A stretch of DNA of 64,000 nucleotides from Novipirellula aureliae. GTDB lineage: Bacteria; Planctomycetota; Planctomycetia; Pirellulales; Pirellulaceae. Within the stretch, counting starts at the first letter, position 1; each line of letters starts with the position of its first letter. The notes under the pieces were generated by a model. That model saw nothing but the letters and a program-made list of their open reading frames with translations, was not told where the DNA came from and made no database searches. A program made the translations under genes and the position numbers. Positions 26,818-35,419 of the stretch are shown here, in pieces. The DNA is taken from contig NZ_SJPY01000004.1 in NCBI RefSeq assembly GCF_007860185.1, forward strand, positions 310,001 through 374,000. Direction: 5' to 3'.

Positions 26818-28005
26818 ATGTGTTCTTCAAAAAACTTTAATACTTGTGCCCTGTTGACCGGCGTGGGACGTTCGGCGGTAGCCGTGATTGGCTGCCAAGG
26901 CCCCTCGGCGATCGAAACGATTCAGCGATGTTTCGATCCTGCTTCCCAACGCCCATTTGTGCCACAGGTAATACGCTTTGGCAATTGGATCGGACCTACT
27001 GCCGAAGGCACCCCTGCGGATGACAACCGGCCGGGTGAAGCGGTCGTCGTGTTGCTAAAACATCAATCCAATGACGGCTCCAAAATCGAGATTCATTGCC
27101 ACGGTGGCAGCGCCGCGATCAAGCGAATCCTTGACGATCTTTGCCAATGCGGAGTGCAGTATCAATCGAGTCAGCCAACAAGCCTCTGCGCCGAGGCCGA
27201 AATCATCTTGTCTCGCTGCCAAACCGCACGAACGGCAGCAATCGCGCTCGATCAAGTTCGCGGCAAGTTGTCCGATTGGGCCGACGGTTGGCTCGATCGG
27301 CTCGACCGACTCGACCGGACGTCTGTTACTTCCCCGTCGGGTGCTCCCCCGTCGGGCGATGACGTTTTGCAGGAACTTCATGCTGCGACGAAAGAAATCT
27401 TGTCGTATGCAGCCGTGACAACGCGGCTTGATCAACCATTTCGAATCGTCTTGGCGGGACTTCCCAATGTCGGCAAAAGTAGTCTGATCAATGCCATTTT
27501 GGGTTACGATCGCAGCATCACAACGCCGATCGCTGGGACAACCCGCGATATTCTACATGCCGATACCGTGATCGATGGGATTGCCGTGCGGCTAAGCGAT
27601 ACCGCCGGGATTCATGCGTCCGCAGAAGCGATCGAACGCGAAGGAATCGAGCGAGCTAGACAAGAGATTCTAAAGGCTGACCTGGTTCTAGCGATTGCCG
27701 CACCGGACAACCCTGCAATCGACTTTGGCGAATTGGGCGTTCCTCGCATCGATGTGCTCAACAAAAGTGATTTGGTTGATTCGTTGCCAACCGATGACAC
27801 GGTCTGCACGACAGCGACGACAGGCCAAGGCATCGATGAACTACTGGACAAGATTGCAGGAGCACTGGGACGCTCGTTCCCGCCACGTGGGGCTCCTGCG
27901 CCGATCAACGCCAGACAAACGGCATGTCTCTCCGCCATCTCGAAAGCCAACCGAACCGACTCTGCCATCCAAGCAATCAAGGCATTGTTGTTGTCGGATG
28001 CGTGA
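26818..28005 (+). CDS. MnmE/TrmE-like GTPase lacking the C-terminal cysteine motif
   Basis: A 395-residue protein with the MnmE architecture: an N-terminal tetrahydrofolate-binding-like domain (ALLTGVGRSAVAVIGCQGP, IEIHCHGGSAAIKRILDDL), helical domain, then a G domain with G1 GLPNVGKSSL, G2 AGTTRD, G3 DTAG and G4 NKSD. Canonical MnmE is about 450 residues and ends in C(I/L)GK; here the C-terminus is QAIKALLLSDA with no such cysteine. An insert rich in DRLDRLDRT and PSGAPPSGDD precedes the G domain. It may be a paralogue with another role or a degenerate modification GTPase. The start is ATG 26818. Confidence 0.75.
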   Translation: MCSSKNFNTCALLTGVGRSAVAVIGCQGPSAIETIQRCFDPASQRPFVPQVIRFGNWIGPTAEGTPADDNRPGEAVVVLLKHQSNDGSKIEIHCHGGSAAIKRILDDLCQCGVQYQSSQPTSLCAEAEIILSRCQTARTAAIALDQVRGKLSDWADGWLDRLDRLDRTSVTSPSGAPPSGDDVLQELHAATKEILSYAAVTTRLDQPFRIVLAGLPNVGKSSLINAILGYDRSITTPIAGTTRDILHADTVIDGIAVRLSDTAGIHASAEAIEREGIERARQEILKADLVLAIAAPDNPAIDFGELGVPRIDVLNKSDLVDSLPTDDTVCTTATTGQGIDELLDKIAGALGRSFPPRGAPAPINARQTACLSAISKANRTDSAIQAIKALLLSDA

Positions 28006-28105
28006 ACGTTGCACGAATTCTAGGATCGGGAGAGAGGCAACGGTGGAACAAAAAAGATGCTCACCGCTACCGTTACAAACCAAGGTTTCGAGCACCCCAG
28101 ACGGA

Positions 28106-28157
28106 ACCTACTGACGGGCCCTACTGACGGGGCCTACTGACGGGGCCTACTGCTGGG
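28106..28157 (+). repeat. ~16-bp tandem repeat downstream of MnmE-like gene
   Basis: Four imperfect units of CCTACTGACGGGGC between the convergent ends of the GTPase gene and the NtrC-type gene. The last unit is CCTACTGCTGGGC. No gene is seen in 28006-28204. Confidence 0.8.
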
Positions 28158-28204
28158 CATTTTTCGCTCTTAGAGCAGGCGACATTGGACCGCCAGGATC
28201 CGCT

Positions 28205-29641
28205 TTACTGAGCGTACTGGAGCCGGGGGTCATCGAGACCCAAACGCTTCATCTTTTTATAGAGGGTCGTGCGGTTGATATCGAGCGCGTCGGCGGTTGC
28301 AGCTCGGTTCCAATGATGGTCGCGTAACGATTGCAAAATGATCGTCCGCTCGGGGGCCTCCAACGCTTCGCGAAGGCTTTTGCCGCTCAGATTCGCGGAA
28401 GTCAACAACGGTGCATTGGCTGCTCCCGCCGCCGAGTGACTCGCAAACGAAACGTCCGATGTCCGGCCTGTTAATTCAGGTGGCAGATCGTCTATCGTCA
28501 AGGTGGAATGGCGGCTCAGTAAAACGGCGCGTTCGACGACATTTTCGAGTTGACGAACGTTGCCTGGCCATCCGTAAGCTTGCAATGCCGCGACCGCTTC
28601 ACGATCGAACCCTTCAATATCCCGATCCGCTGCTTCGCAGGCTTCGCGTAGAAAGTGATCGACGAGTAACGGGATGTCACCAACCCGTTCTCTCAATGGA
28701 GGAATCACGATATTGACAACATTGACACGGTAGTACAAGTCTTGGCGAAACTCCCCACTGGAAACCGCGCGAGCGAGATCTTCGTTGGTCGCCAGAATCA
28801 CTCGAGTGTCGACACTTGCGGTCTCCGACCCACCGAGTGGTTCGAATTGAAACTCTTGAAGGACGCGAAGCAGTTTTACCTGCATCGCGGGCGTCGCGGT
28901 TGCGATTTCGTCTAAGAACAACGTACCGCCGTCGGCGAGCTGGAACTTCCCCGCCCGGTCATTGGTCGCGCCCGTAAAAGCGCCCTGGACATGCCCGAAC
29001 AATTCGCTTTCTAAAAGGGTGTCGGGAAGTGCTCCGCAAGCGACTTCGATAAACGGGCCACCACGGCGAGAGCTGCGGGAATGAATGGCGCGGGCGATCA
29101 TACTCTTTCCCGTTCCATTTTCACCCGTGATCAAAACCGAAGCGCGCGCATCGGCGATTGAGTCGACAACGTCAAAAATTTTCAACATGCGATAGTCGTG
29201 GCTAAGAATGTTCTCCATCCCGCTGCGACGGTCGAGCTGCTTGCGAAGGGAATCGTTTTCGTTCCGAATCTTTCGTTGTTGGATCGATCGGTCGATCGCA
29301 AGCGCTAATTCGTCATCAATAAGCGGCTTGGTGAGCAGGTCATAGGCGCCAGCGCGAACCGCCTCGACGGCCGTGTTCGGTGTGGCATAGCCAGTCACAA
29401 CGACCACCGAGGTCTCGGGATGTTTTTGCCGCGTGTAGGTGATCAGATCAAAACCATCTTCGTCGCCGAGATGCAAATCGGTGATCACCAAGTCGAAGGC
29501 GTGTTTTCGTAACGCCGTTTTGGCCGAATCGAGATTGCCAGCGGTGATGACTTCGTGGTCCAGCTCTCGTAGCCATAAGGCCATCGATTCCGCGAGGCGG
29601 TAGTCGTCGTCGACAAGCAGGATCGATGCGGCACTGGTCAT
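28205..29641 (-). CDS. Sigma-54-dependent response regulator (NtrC family)
   Basis: A 478-residue regulator. Receiver domain: acidic pair LLVDDDY at residues 9-14, phospho-acceptor D55 in [11 protein letters not shown], and Lys in [11 protein letters not shown]+ domain: Walker A GENGTGKS (usually GESGTGKE), sigma-54 contact loop GAFTGA, Walker B TLFLDEI, and the R-finger region. Fis-type helix-turn-helix: [20 protein letters not shown]. It activates transcription with sigma-54. The start is ATG 29641 ([13 protein letters not shown]); an upstream in-frame extension has no domain character. A likely partner is an unlinked NtrB-like kinase; the one at 22311 is a candidate by type only. Confidence 0.92.
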   Translation of the reverse strand: MTSAASILLVDDDYRLAESMALWLRELDHEVITAGNLDSAKTALRKHAFDLVITDLHLGDEDGFDLITYTRQKHPETSVVVVTGYATPNTAVEAVRAGAYDLLTKPLIDDELALAIDRSIQQRKIRNENDSLRKQLDRRSGMENILSHDYRMLKIFDVVDSIADARASVLITGENGTGKSMIARAIHSRSSRRGGPFIEVACGALPDTLLESELFGHVQGAFTGATNDRAGKFQLADGGTLFLDEIATATPAMQVKLLRVLQEFQFEPLGGSETASVDTRVILATNEDLARAVSSGEFRQDLYYRVNVVNIVIPPLRERVGDIPLLVDHFLREACEAADRDIEGFDREAVAALQAYGWPGNVRQLENVVERAVLLSRHSTLTIDDLPPELTGRTSDVSFASHSAAGAANAPLLTSANLSGKSLREALEAPERTIILQSLRDHHWNRAATADALDINRTTLYKKMKRLGLDDPRLQYAQ

Positions 29642-30197
29642 AGTTGCTTTGGGGGGCTTGGCGGGTTGCGAATCAGTATTTGGTAAAAACACACGATTAT
29701 TCAGGTCATAGGTATTTAGGTCACAGAATGCGGCCAAGCAAAAGAATCCTGCCGAAATCTGCCACGAACCGTCAATTCAGCCCCCGAAAATCGTCGATCT
29801 AGTCGTTTTGAGCGATTTACGACCAGCAAACTCGTTCCGGTGGCTCACGCCACCTTATGCTGTGCAGGTCGTTCCACATTGAAGCGTTTGTTTAACAGCG
29901 TTTACGCGGTATCCCCCCTCCCCCGACGCAGTTGGGGGAGGTTGTATGTTGTTCGCCATGTTGCACTGAAAAGCGGCACGACCTCTGCGCTCGGGGGAGG
30001 CGATTAGCGGCTAAACTTTTCGGATCCTGCTCTTTACTGCCTTCAATTCCCTGCCATCCAATCTAAATAACGGTCTCGCTCCGCCTGAATTCTGCGAAGT
30101 TGCCTGCCGATACCGAGGAGGTTAGAATGCGGTTGCAGGCAGAGGTAACCTATTGCCCTTCCATCATCTATCAACCGCCAAGGCTTGGACAACGACC
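29642..30197. other. Intergenic stretch with hairpins
   Basis: About 550 bp between divergent genes. It contains a hairpin GGTGGC-TCAC-GCCACC (near 29840-29855) and CCTCCCCC (29917-29924) pairing with GGGGGAGG (29934-29941). No gene is supported. Confidence 0.5.
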
Positions 30198-30977
30198 ATG
30201 ACACCCATTGACCGCCGCGATCTGTTTCGCTCTTCCGCTGCTGCAATCGCCGCCTTCGGGCTTGGCAGTGGTCTGGCCGACCGTTCTTCGCGTACGCGTG
30301 CCAGCGAAGAGACGGCATCCGAGCCGTACACAAAAAATGGGGTCATCCTATTCCAAGGGGACTCGATTACCGATTCCCACCGTGATCGCAGCCAACAACA
30401 AGCCAACCAAGCCAAAAGCCTGGGTGATGGCTACCCGTTTATGATCGCCAGCGAATTGTTGCGGGATTATCCTGAAAAACAGTTGACGATCTACAATCGC
30501 GGTATCAGCGGACACCGAGTTCCCAATCTGCAAGCGCGATGGCAAACCGATTGTTTGGATCTAAAGCCGAGTATTTTGAGCGTTTTGGTGGGTGTTAACG
30601 ATATTTGGCATAAGCTGAACGGACGCTACGACGGCACGGTGGAAGATTATCGATCTGGATTGACCACCTTGTTGCAACAGACGCAAGAGGCGCTGCCGCA
30701 AGTACGGATCATTCTTTGCGAGCCCTTCGTTTTACGATGTGGTGCGGTAACCGATGACTGGTTCCCCGAGTTCACCGAGCGACTTGAGGTGGCTCGTAGC
30801 GTGGGCGAGGAACTCTCTCTGACGCGAGTTCCCTTCCAAGAGATGTTTGACGAAGCGGTCAAAGAAGCACCACCAAAGTACTGGGCCGCCGACGGGGTCC
30901 ACCCAACATTAGCAGGTCACAGCCTAATGACCAAGACTTGGCGTGAGGTGGTTGAGGAAGTCCCATCCGGCGTCTAG
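30198..30977 (+). CDS. Tat-exported SGNH/GDSL hydrolase
   Basis: A 259-residue serine esterase-like protein. The N-terminus is a Tat signal: DRRDLFRSSAAAIAAFGLG. SGNH blocks: block I FQGDSITDS (nucleophile Ser), block II Gly in YNRGISGHR, block III VGVNDIW, block V WAADGVHPTLAGH (catalytic Asp and His). Members act on acylated carbohydrates, lipids or acetyl-xylan-like substrates; the substrate here is unknown. The start is ATG 30198, which puts the twin arginine near the N-terminus; an ATG at 30153 is in frame but less suitable. Confidence 0.88.
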   Translation: MTPIDRRDLFRSSAAAIAAFGLGSGLADRSSRTRASEETASEPYTKNGVILFQGDSITDSHRDRSQQQANQAKSLGDGYPFMIASELLRDYPEKQLTIYNRGISGHRVPNLQARWQTDCLDLKPSILSVLVGVNDIWHKLNGRYDGTVEDYRSGLTTLLQQTQEALPQVRIILCEPFVLRCGAVTDDWFPEFTERLEVARSVGEELSLTRVPFQEMFDEAVKEAPPKYWAADGVHPTLAGHSLMTKTWREVVEEVPSGV

Positions 30978-31142
30978 TTTCTTACAAACTTACAAACGGG
31001 GCGAAATCGCGGCTCCTACCGTAGCGGGTGGCGAAGGGTTCGAAGCAGGGTGACGGATTGCAGCCGTTTGAAGAGGCGATGAAAGCGGCGAATCGAGAGC
31101 GGCGATCGCCGAGACCTGAACGCTCTCTAAACGATAAAAGCA

Positions 31143-32162
31143 CTAACGAATTTGTTTCGTCCACAAATAGCCTTGCTCGACGTTCTTGAATTGTAACGCT
31201 TCGAGTTGCTTGACGAGTTCATTTTGGGTGCCATCGACCGCTGTTTCGACCGTGTAGATTCGGCGGTCCCCAAGCCTCTGAATCAGGTTTCCAATCATGA
31301 ACGTCTCGGCGCTGTCCAAACGCTCGGGATCCTTTCGCTGCGACAGATCTAAGATCGCGTTGTCGCAGTTCATCACCTGGGCTTCCACATCGCTCGACCA
31401 GAGGTCCATTTGAGCCAAGATTTCGGCGCTGCGATGGTCTAACAGCGAAAACCGTTCAATATCAAAATGGGACAAGGAGGATGCTAGAGCTGGCTCGCAA
31501 GGAATTCTCAACACGTGCTCAAGACGAGTGGTGCGGCGGAACTGCAACGCTTCGCGGCTGACCGGCGGCCGGTAGGAACTGGTCGAGACAACGAAGCGAA
31601 AGATTGATTTTCCGCGGTTGTAGCCTTTTCGAGATAACAGCGACGAAGTTCGCGAATCAACGGCGGGAACACCAATGCCATGCCCGACCGGAGGCAATCC
31701 AGCGTACCCTTCGCCACGATCGCGGACCACGCCCACCTTGATACGACGGGCTCCCTGCGCCAGAATCGCTTGCTCGGATGCTTCCAGCAGCGGTTCGCAT
31801 ACGTCGAGTCCACCATCGGCAGAAAAGCAGATCGCTCGAATCTGACCCTCGAGCTCCGGCGGTTGTTCGGGTGGCTCAGCGGGTGGCTGTTCCTCGACGA
31901 GCTCGGCTGACTTTTCGCCAACACTCGGCGACGCTTCGCTGACCGGGTTGATTCCAAAATGGCACCATGCTCGGACCTCGCCACCGCTCTCGGCGACCAG
32001 CAGGTTCGAGCGATGAAAGAAAATTCTCGCCAATATCGCCTGCTCAATCGTAGCCATTGAAACGGGAGGCGAGATACCGATACAGGACCAGTGCTGGATC
32101 CATACGTCGACCAAGCGAGGCAGGTCGACGTTGCGGAAAGGCCGGATGATTGACTCTGTCAC
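31143..32162 (-). CDS. GNAT-like acetyltransferase, two-domain
   Basis: A 339-residue protein. Residues ~1-140 look like a GNAT N-acetyltransferase half (IRPFRNVDLPRLVDVWIQHW, NLLVAESGGEVRAWCHFGI), interrupted by a Pro/Glu linker (EEQPPAEPPEQPPE). It continues with AICFSADGG...ARRIKVGVVRDRGEGYAGL and SLLSRKGYNRGKSIFRFVVS, a pattern like the end of a GNAT fold. The C-terminal part (SLSHFDIERFSLLD to FKNVEQGYLWTK) resembles a second GNAT-like unit. The acetyl-CoA loop is not clear-cut. The start is GTG 32162; the nearest upstream ATG is followed by an in-frame stop. Confidence 0.55.
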   Translation of the reverse strand: MTESIIRPFRNVDLPRLVDVWIQHWSCIGISPPVSMATIEQAILARIFFHRSNLLVAESGGEVRAWCHFGINPVSEASPSVGEKSAELVEEQPPAEPPEQPPELEGQIRAICFSADGGLDVCEPLLEASEQAILAQGARRIKVGVVRDRGEGYAGLPPVGHGIGVPAVDSRTSSLLSRKGYNRGKSIFRFVVSTSSYRPPVSREALQFRRTTRLEHVLRIPCEPALASSLSHFDIERFSLLDHRSAEILAQMDLWSSDVEAQVMNCDNAILDLSQRKDPERLDSAETFMIGNLIQRLGDRRIYTVETAVDGTQNELVKQLEALQFKNVEQGYLWTKQIR

Positions 32163-32719
32163 AGCATCATGGGGTGTTTAGAGGAAGCAGATTGGAGACA
32201 CTTGCAGGGGCAGGCGATTCGGACTCAAGTCGGAACCGCCAATTTTGACTCCTTCGCTCGAACACCGTTGATAGAGTTTTCTCAAATGAATACAGGTCAT
32301 TGCTATCATTGTCCTTCAAGAAGAAATTCGTCCCGACTCTGTCTGAACCCCCGTCATCGTCGTAGCGAAAGTCGTCAAGACTTTCGGCTCCAATGTAGCG
32401 AAAGTCGATTCTGCAATTGATTGTGACAGGTTTTCTTTAGGATAGCTAGCTAGTTTCACACGGGGCTTATTTTTTGCAAAGAGTTGGCATTTGCTCCGAT
32501 TTTTTGCTGAAGTTGAAGGGTGAAGGGAACGATTCGATGTCGCTGGTGGGCTAGCGAGCGTTAAGCCTGGTAAACCTTGCGGCGCTGATTTTGACTTGTC
32601 AAGCAATCGTCGCGATTGGACCGAATCAAAACGTCATGCCGATCATGCGGCTATTGCTTGGCGTTTCCATTGTAGCGTTCGCCAATTTCGTGATCCGACC
32701 GATTCGGGTATAGGGATAT
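32163..32719. other. Intergenic stretch upstream of the DegP-like gene
   Basis: About 560 bp between divergent genes. Apart from the CGAAAGTC hairpins at 32361-32406 no structure or gene is supported. Confidence 0.5.
32361..32406 (+). repeat. GTAG-hairpin element, CGAAAGTC stem
   Basis: GTAG (32361-32364), stem CGAAAGTC (32365-32372), loop GTCAA, stem GACTTTCG (32378-32385): a perfect 8-bp hairpin directly after GTAG. A second GTAGCGAAAGTCG follows at 32394-32406 without its 3' arm. Same family as the element at 22239-22263. Confidence 0.75.
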
Positions 32720-34135
32720 ATGCGACCCACTATCCTCCATTGCCCGGCGCTTGGCCGTTTGATTTTTTCTGGTGTTGCAGTCGTAGCACTAGCAAGTTTC
32801 ACACAGTCGCTCGCCGCTCAATCGCCACAGGCTTCAAGAACGCAATCGGATCATCGGCTAACGCCGACCGTGATGGCGATTCGCCGAGCATCACCAGCCG
32901 TCGTGAACATACACGGCCAAAAAACGATCCGCGCGACGGCGGCCGGAATGGCCGGGGCGAACGGCCCCGATTCGTTCCGGCAAGTCAACGGGATGGGGAC
33001 AGGGGTCATTATCGATCCACGCGGTTATGTGATCACGAACTACCACGTTGTCGAGGATGTCGATGACATTTTGGTGACGCTTAGTAATGGTGAAACCACC
33101 ACCGCTGATTTAGTGACCGCTCGGGTTCGCGACGATTTAGCATTAATTAAGGTCAAATCGAACTCCCCTTTGCCAACGATCCCACGCGGCACCAGTAGCG
33201 ATTTGATGGTGGGCGAAAGTGTGATCGCGATCGGCAATGCATACGGTTATGTGCACACCAGTACGAAGGGGATCATCAGTGCCCTGCACCGTGACGTGCC
33301 GGTCAACGAGACCCAGGAATATCGTGACCTGATTCAAGTCAGTGCAGGAATCAACCCCGGCAATTCGGGTGGTCCACTGCTCAACATTGATGGTGAAATC
33401 ATTGGGATCAATGTGGCCGTTCGGGTAGGGGCTCAGCAGATTGCCTTTGCGATTCCGATCGATCAGGTGATCGAGATAGTTACCGAGATGATTGAGGATC
33501 AGAACGAACGACGATTAGCGACAGGTCTGCGAACCAACGGCGGCCCCCGCGATGGCGACGGCGTTACGCTCGCCCATGTCTCCGCCAGCAGCACCGCAGC
33601 GAGTGGCGGGCTGAAGCCAGGAGACCGTGTGGTCCGCGTTGGTTCGCAGGATGTCGACGACCGGCTCGATTTCGCACTCGCTCTGCTCGGCAAAACGCCT
33701 GGTGAATCTATCCCTTTTGGACTTCAGCGTGACGGGCAGTCGATGGAAGTTGCGGTTAGTTTGGAATCGGCAACCGACCGCCGCAGCGAGTCGGTCGAAA
33801 GTTTGGCATGGTCGGTCATCGGCATCCAGGCTCGTCCGGTGGCCGAATCGACCATCCGCCGCTTGAACGCCCGGATGAGAACGTCAAATCGAGGCGGCTT
33901 GTATATCACCTCGGTTCGTGCTGGCTCGCCAGCCGACCAGCAAGGTTTGGCCGCGGGTGACATTCTGATTGGTATCCACGGCTGGCAAACCAATTCGATG
34001 TCCGATTTGGCGGGTATTTTGGAGCATCCTGACATGCAGCAAGCACCCAAAGCGAAGTTTTACATCGTTCGCAAAGAGCAAACGTTGTTCGGACATCTGC
34101 AAATCGCATCTCAGCGGGATTCGGCCCGCCGCTAG
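32720..34135 (+). CDS. DegP/HtrA-type serine protease with two PDZ domains
   Basis: A 471-residue envelope protease/chaperone. Signal peptide: LIFSGVAVVALASFTQSLAAQ. Trypsin-like domain with His in TNYHVVED, Asp in RDDLALIKV and Ser in INPGNSGGPLL, so the triad is complete. PDZ1 is about residues 275-355 (AASGGLKPGDRVVRVGSQDVDD); PDZ2 is about residues 370-460 (VRAGSPADQQGLAAGDILIG). The length matches DegP (~474). The start is ATG 32720. No regulator is adjacent. Confidence 0.92.
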   Translation: MRPTILHCPALGRLIFSGVAVVALASFTQSLAAQSPQASRTQSDHRLTPTVMAIRRASPAVVNIHGQKTIRATAAGMAGANGPDSFRQVNGMGTGVIIDPRGYVITNYHVVEDVDDILVTLSNGETTTADLVTARVRDDLALIKVKSNSPLPTIPRGTSSDLMVGESVIAIGNAYGYVHTSTKGIISALHRDVPVNETQEYRDLIQVSAGINPGNSGGPLLNIDGEIIGINVAVRVGAQQIAFAIPIDQVIEIVTEMIEDQNERRLATGLRTNGGPRDGDGVTLAHVSASSTAASGGLKPGDRVVRVGSQDVDDRLDFALALLGKTPGESIPFGLQRDGQSMEVAVSLESATDRRSESVESLAWSVIGIQARPVAESTIRRLNARMRTSNRGGLYITSVRAGSPADQQGLAAGDILIGIHGWQTNSMSDLAGILEHPDMQQAPKAKFYIVRKEQTLFGHLQIASQRDSARR

Positions 34136-34343
34136 AAGAGCCGATAAAGCCCTTGCCGTACACGTCCCGGGGCGAACTCGATTTTGCTGCGACCCGCAAT
34201 CGCCGTCGAGTCCGCTGACCCAGCCGGGACGAGTGCGGAAGTGGCTTTTTCCGCGCTTTGGGCATGTGACACAGCGAGAAAACCGACTAGAATGCGTCTT
34301 CGAGTGCTTCACCCTCTTTGATTTTGGGGTTTGCCGTTTTGAC

Positions 34344-34471
34344 GCTAGCGGGCTGTCGATTTAATCGGTTTGACTCGACTTATTGTTTAACGACAAGCCA
34401 TAGGCGACCGCTTACGGAAAAACTGACGCCTTCGGCTAAGCGTTAAACGATTAAATCGACAGCCCGCTAGC
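34344..34471. mobile_element. MITE-like element, copy 1, 24-bp perfect terminal inverted repeats
   Basis: 128 bp bounded by perfect 24-bp inverted repeats (34344-34367 and 34448-34471; outer end GCTAGCGGGCTGTCGATTTA). The interior is also nearly palindromic: GTTTAACG pairs with CGTTAAAC and AGCCATAGGCG with CGCCTTCGGCT. A second copy lies at 35514-35669. No coding capacity and no clear target duplication. Confidence 0.85.
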
Positions 34472-34563
34472 CACGGTTCCCTTGAGAAAAACAGGGCTAA
34501 CGTAAACGGCGAATGTCGCCAAGCCTGAGTTTGCATCTGGTGGAAGCATGGTGAGTCACTCTC

Positions 34564-34637
34564 GCGCCCATAGCTCAGCTGGATAGAGCAACAGACTTCT
34601 AATCTGTAGGTCGTAGGTTCGAATCCTACTGGGCGTG
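34564..34637 (+). tRNA. tRNA-Arg (anticodon TCT)
   Basis: 74-nt cloverleaf: acceptor GCGCCCA/TGGGCGT with a G1-U72 wobble; D arm AGCTCAGCTGGATAGAGC; anticodon stem ACAGA/TCTGT with loop CTTCTAA; T arm GTAGG-TTCGAAT-CCTAC; discriminator G. CCA is not encoded. Confidence 0.95.
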
Positions 34638-35118
34638 CCTGCGGTGGTGCTACCGAATGGTGAAGAAGGCTAATGGCGAAATCTTGCCGCCACGAATCGC
34701 GATGACTGCGGCAGAACAAACCGCGTAACGATGCCTAACGCACGATGCCTAACGCATGATCTCGATTCGGGTATGGGCAACACGAGAAACGCAAAGGACG
34801 GACCTGTAGGCGATCAAAGAGGTTTCATCGTGACTCGCAACTCCGCCCCCATCGCGATCAAGCACGACTCGCGATCAAGCACGACTCGCGATCAAGCACG
34901 ACTCGCGATCAAGCACGACGCCCTTGACGACGAAGACCTCGCTTGAAAGGTCGACACGAGTAGGGGCAAGATTTGACCTATCCGAAAGCCCCCCCATTAC
35001 ACCCCACCAAGCAGCATCTTCTGGCAATCAGCAGCAATCAGGCGACGTAGGTGATTGCGAAAAGACACCGCGAAACGCAAGTTTGTGGCACGCATCCGTC
35101 AACAGCAATCAATCAGGA
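34638..35118. other. Spacer between tRNA genes with short tandem repeats
   Basis: No supported gene. It holds a duplicated CGATGCCTAACGCA motif near 34728-34755 and the 17-bp repeat listed separately. Reading frames through this segment mainly translate tRNA and repeat sequence. Confidence 0.5.
34854..34919 (+). repeat. 17-bp tandem repeat, about four units
   Basis: GCGATCAAGCACGACTC at 34854, 34871 and 34888, plus a 15-base partial unit at 34905-34919. Perfectly conserved, so probably recent. Confidence 0.93.
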
Positions 35119-35203
35119 TGCCCAGGGCGGGACTCGAACCCGCACAAGCTTAACGCTCGAGGGATTTTAAGTCCCTTGTGTCTGCCAATTCCACCACCTG
35201 GGC
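35119..35203 (-). tRNA. tRNA-Leu (anticodon TAA)
   Basis: 85-nt class II tRNA with a long variable arm. Acceptor GCCCAGG/CCTGGGC, D arm with GGTGGAATTGGCAGACAC, anticodon loop CTTAAAA, variable arm CGAGCGTTAAGCTTG, T arm GCGGG-TTCGAGT-CCCGC, discriminator A. CCA is not encoded. Confidence 0.95.
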
Positions 35204-35251
35204 GTGAGCCGTAGTTTACGGCCTTTTCTTTCTCGCTGCAATGTCTCGTAT

Positions 35252-35288
35252 TTCTGGGTACACCCGATGGTACACCTGTAACCCAGAA
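35252..35288. promoter_or_regulatory. GGTACACC direct repeats inside an inverted repeat
   Basis: TTCTGGGT (35252-35259) and ACCCAGAA (35281-35288) form an 8-bp inverted repeat that flanks two GGTACACC boxes (35257-35264 and 35269-35276, spaced four bases). It lies 14 bp before the start of the decayed integrase frame. It could be an operator or recombination-site remnant; function is inferred only from position. Confidence 0.4.
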
Positions 35289-35302
35289 TCAAGGCCGCTT
35301 CC

Positions 35303-35395
35303 ATGTCCACTCGATCCAAGAAAACAAAACGAGCCAAGACCGATTAGGACTTCCCTTTGTTCGCCGATGGTTCAGGACAATGGGCGAAAAAAATA
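35303..35395 (+). pseudogene. Remnant of the N-terminus of a tyrosine-type integrase
   Basis: Conceptual translation from ATG 35303 gives MSTRSKKTKRAKTD, an in-frame TAG at 35345-35347, then DFPLFADGSGQWAKKI. The DFPLF...G.WAKKI pattern is, from memory of the family, the N-terminus of planctomycete site-specific integrases, which normally continues into RGKLHYFG and ~350 more residues. Here the frame is stopped and the rest is replaced by inverted-repeat sequence. Not functional. Confidence 0.55.
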
Positions 35396-35419
35396 GGTGG
35401 CGGCTGGTCGATTTCGGTG

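Noticed and set aside
34387-34719. Minus-strand protein containing GFEPTTYRLEVC
   Set aside because: It is antisense to tRNA-Arg; such peptides are a common annotation artefact.
34924-35214. Plus-strand protein containing GRDSNPHKLNARG
   Set aside because: It is antisense to tRNA-Leu and has no other support.
35119-35395. tRNA-Leu as the attachment site of the lost integrase
   Set aside because: The integrase remnant lies on the 5' side of the tRNA, and no duplicated tRNA 3' end was found.
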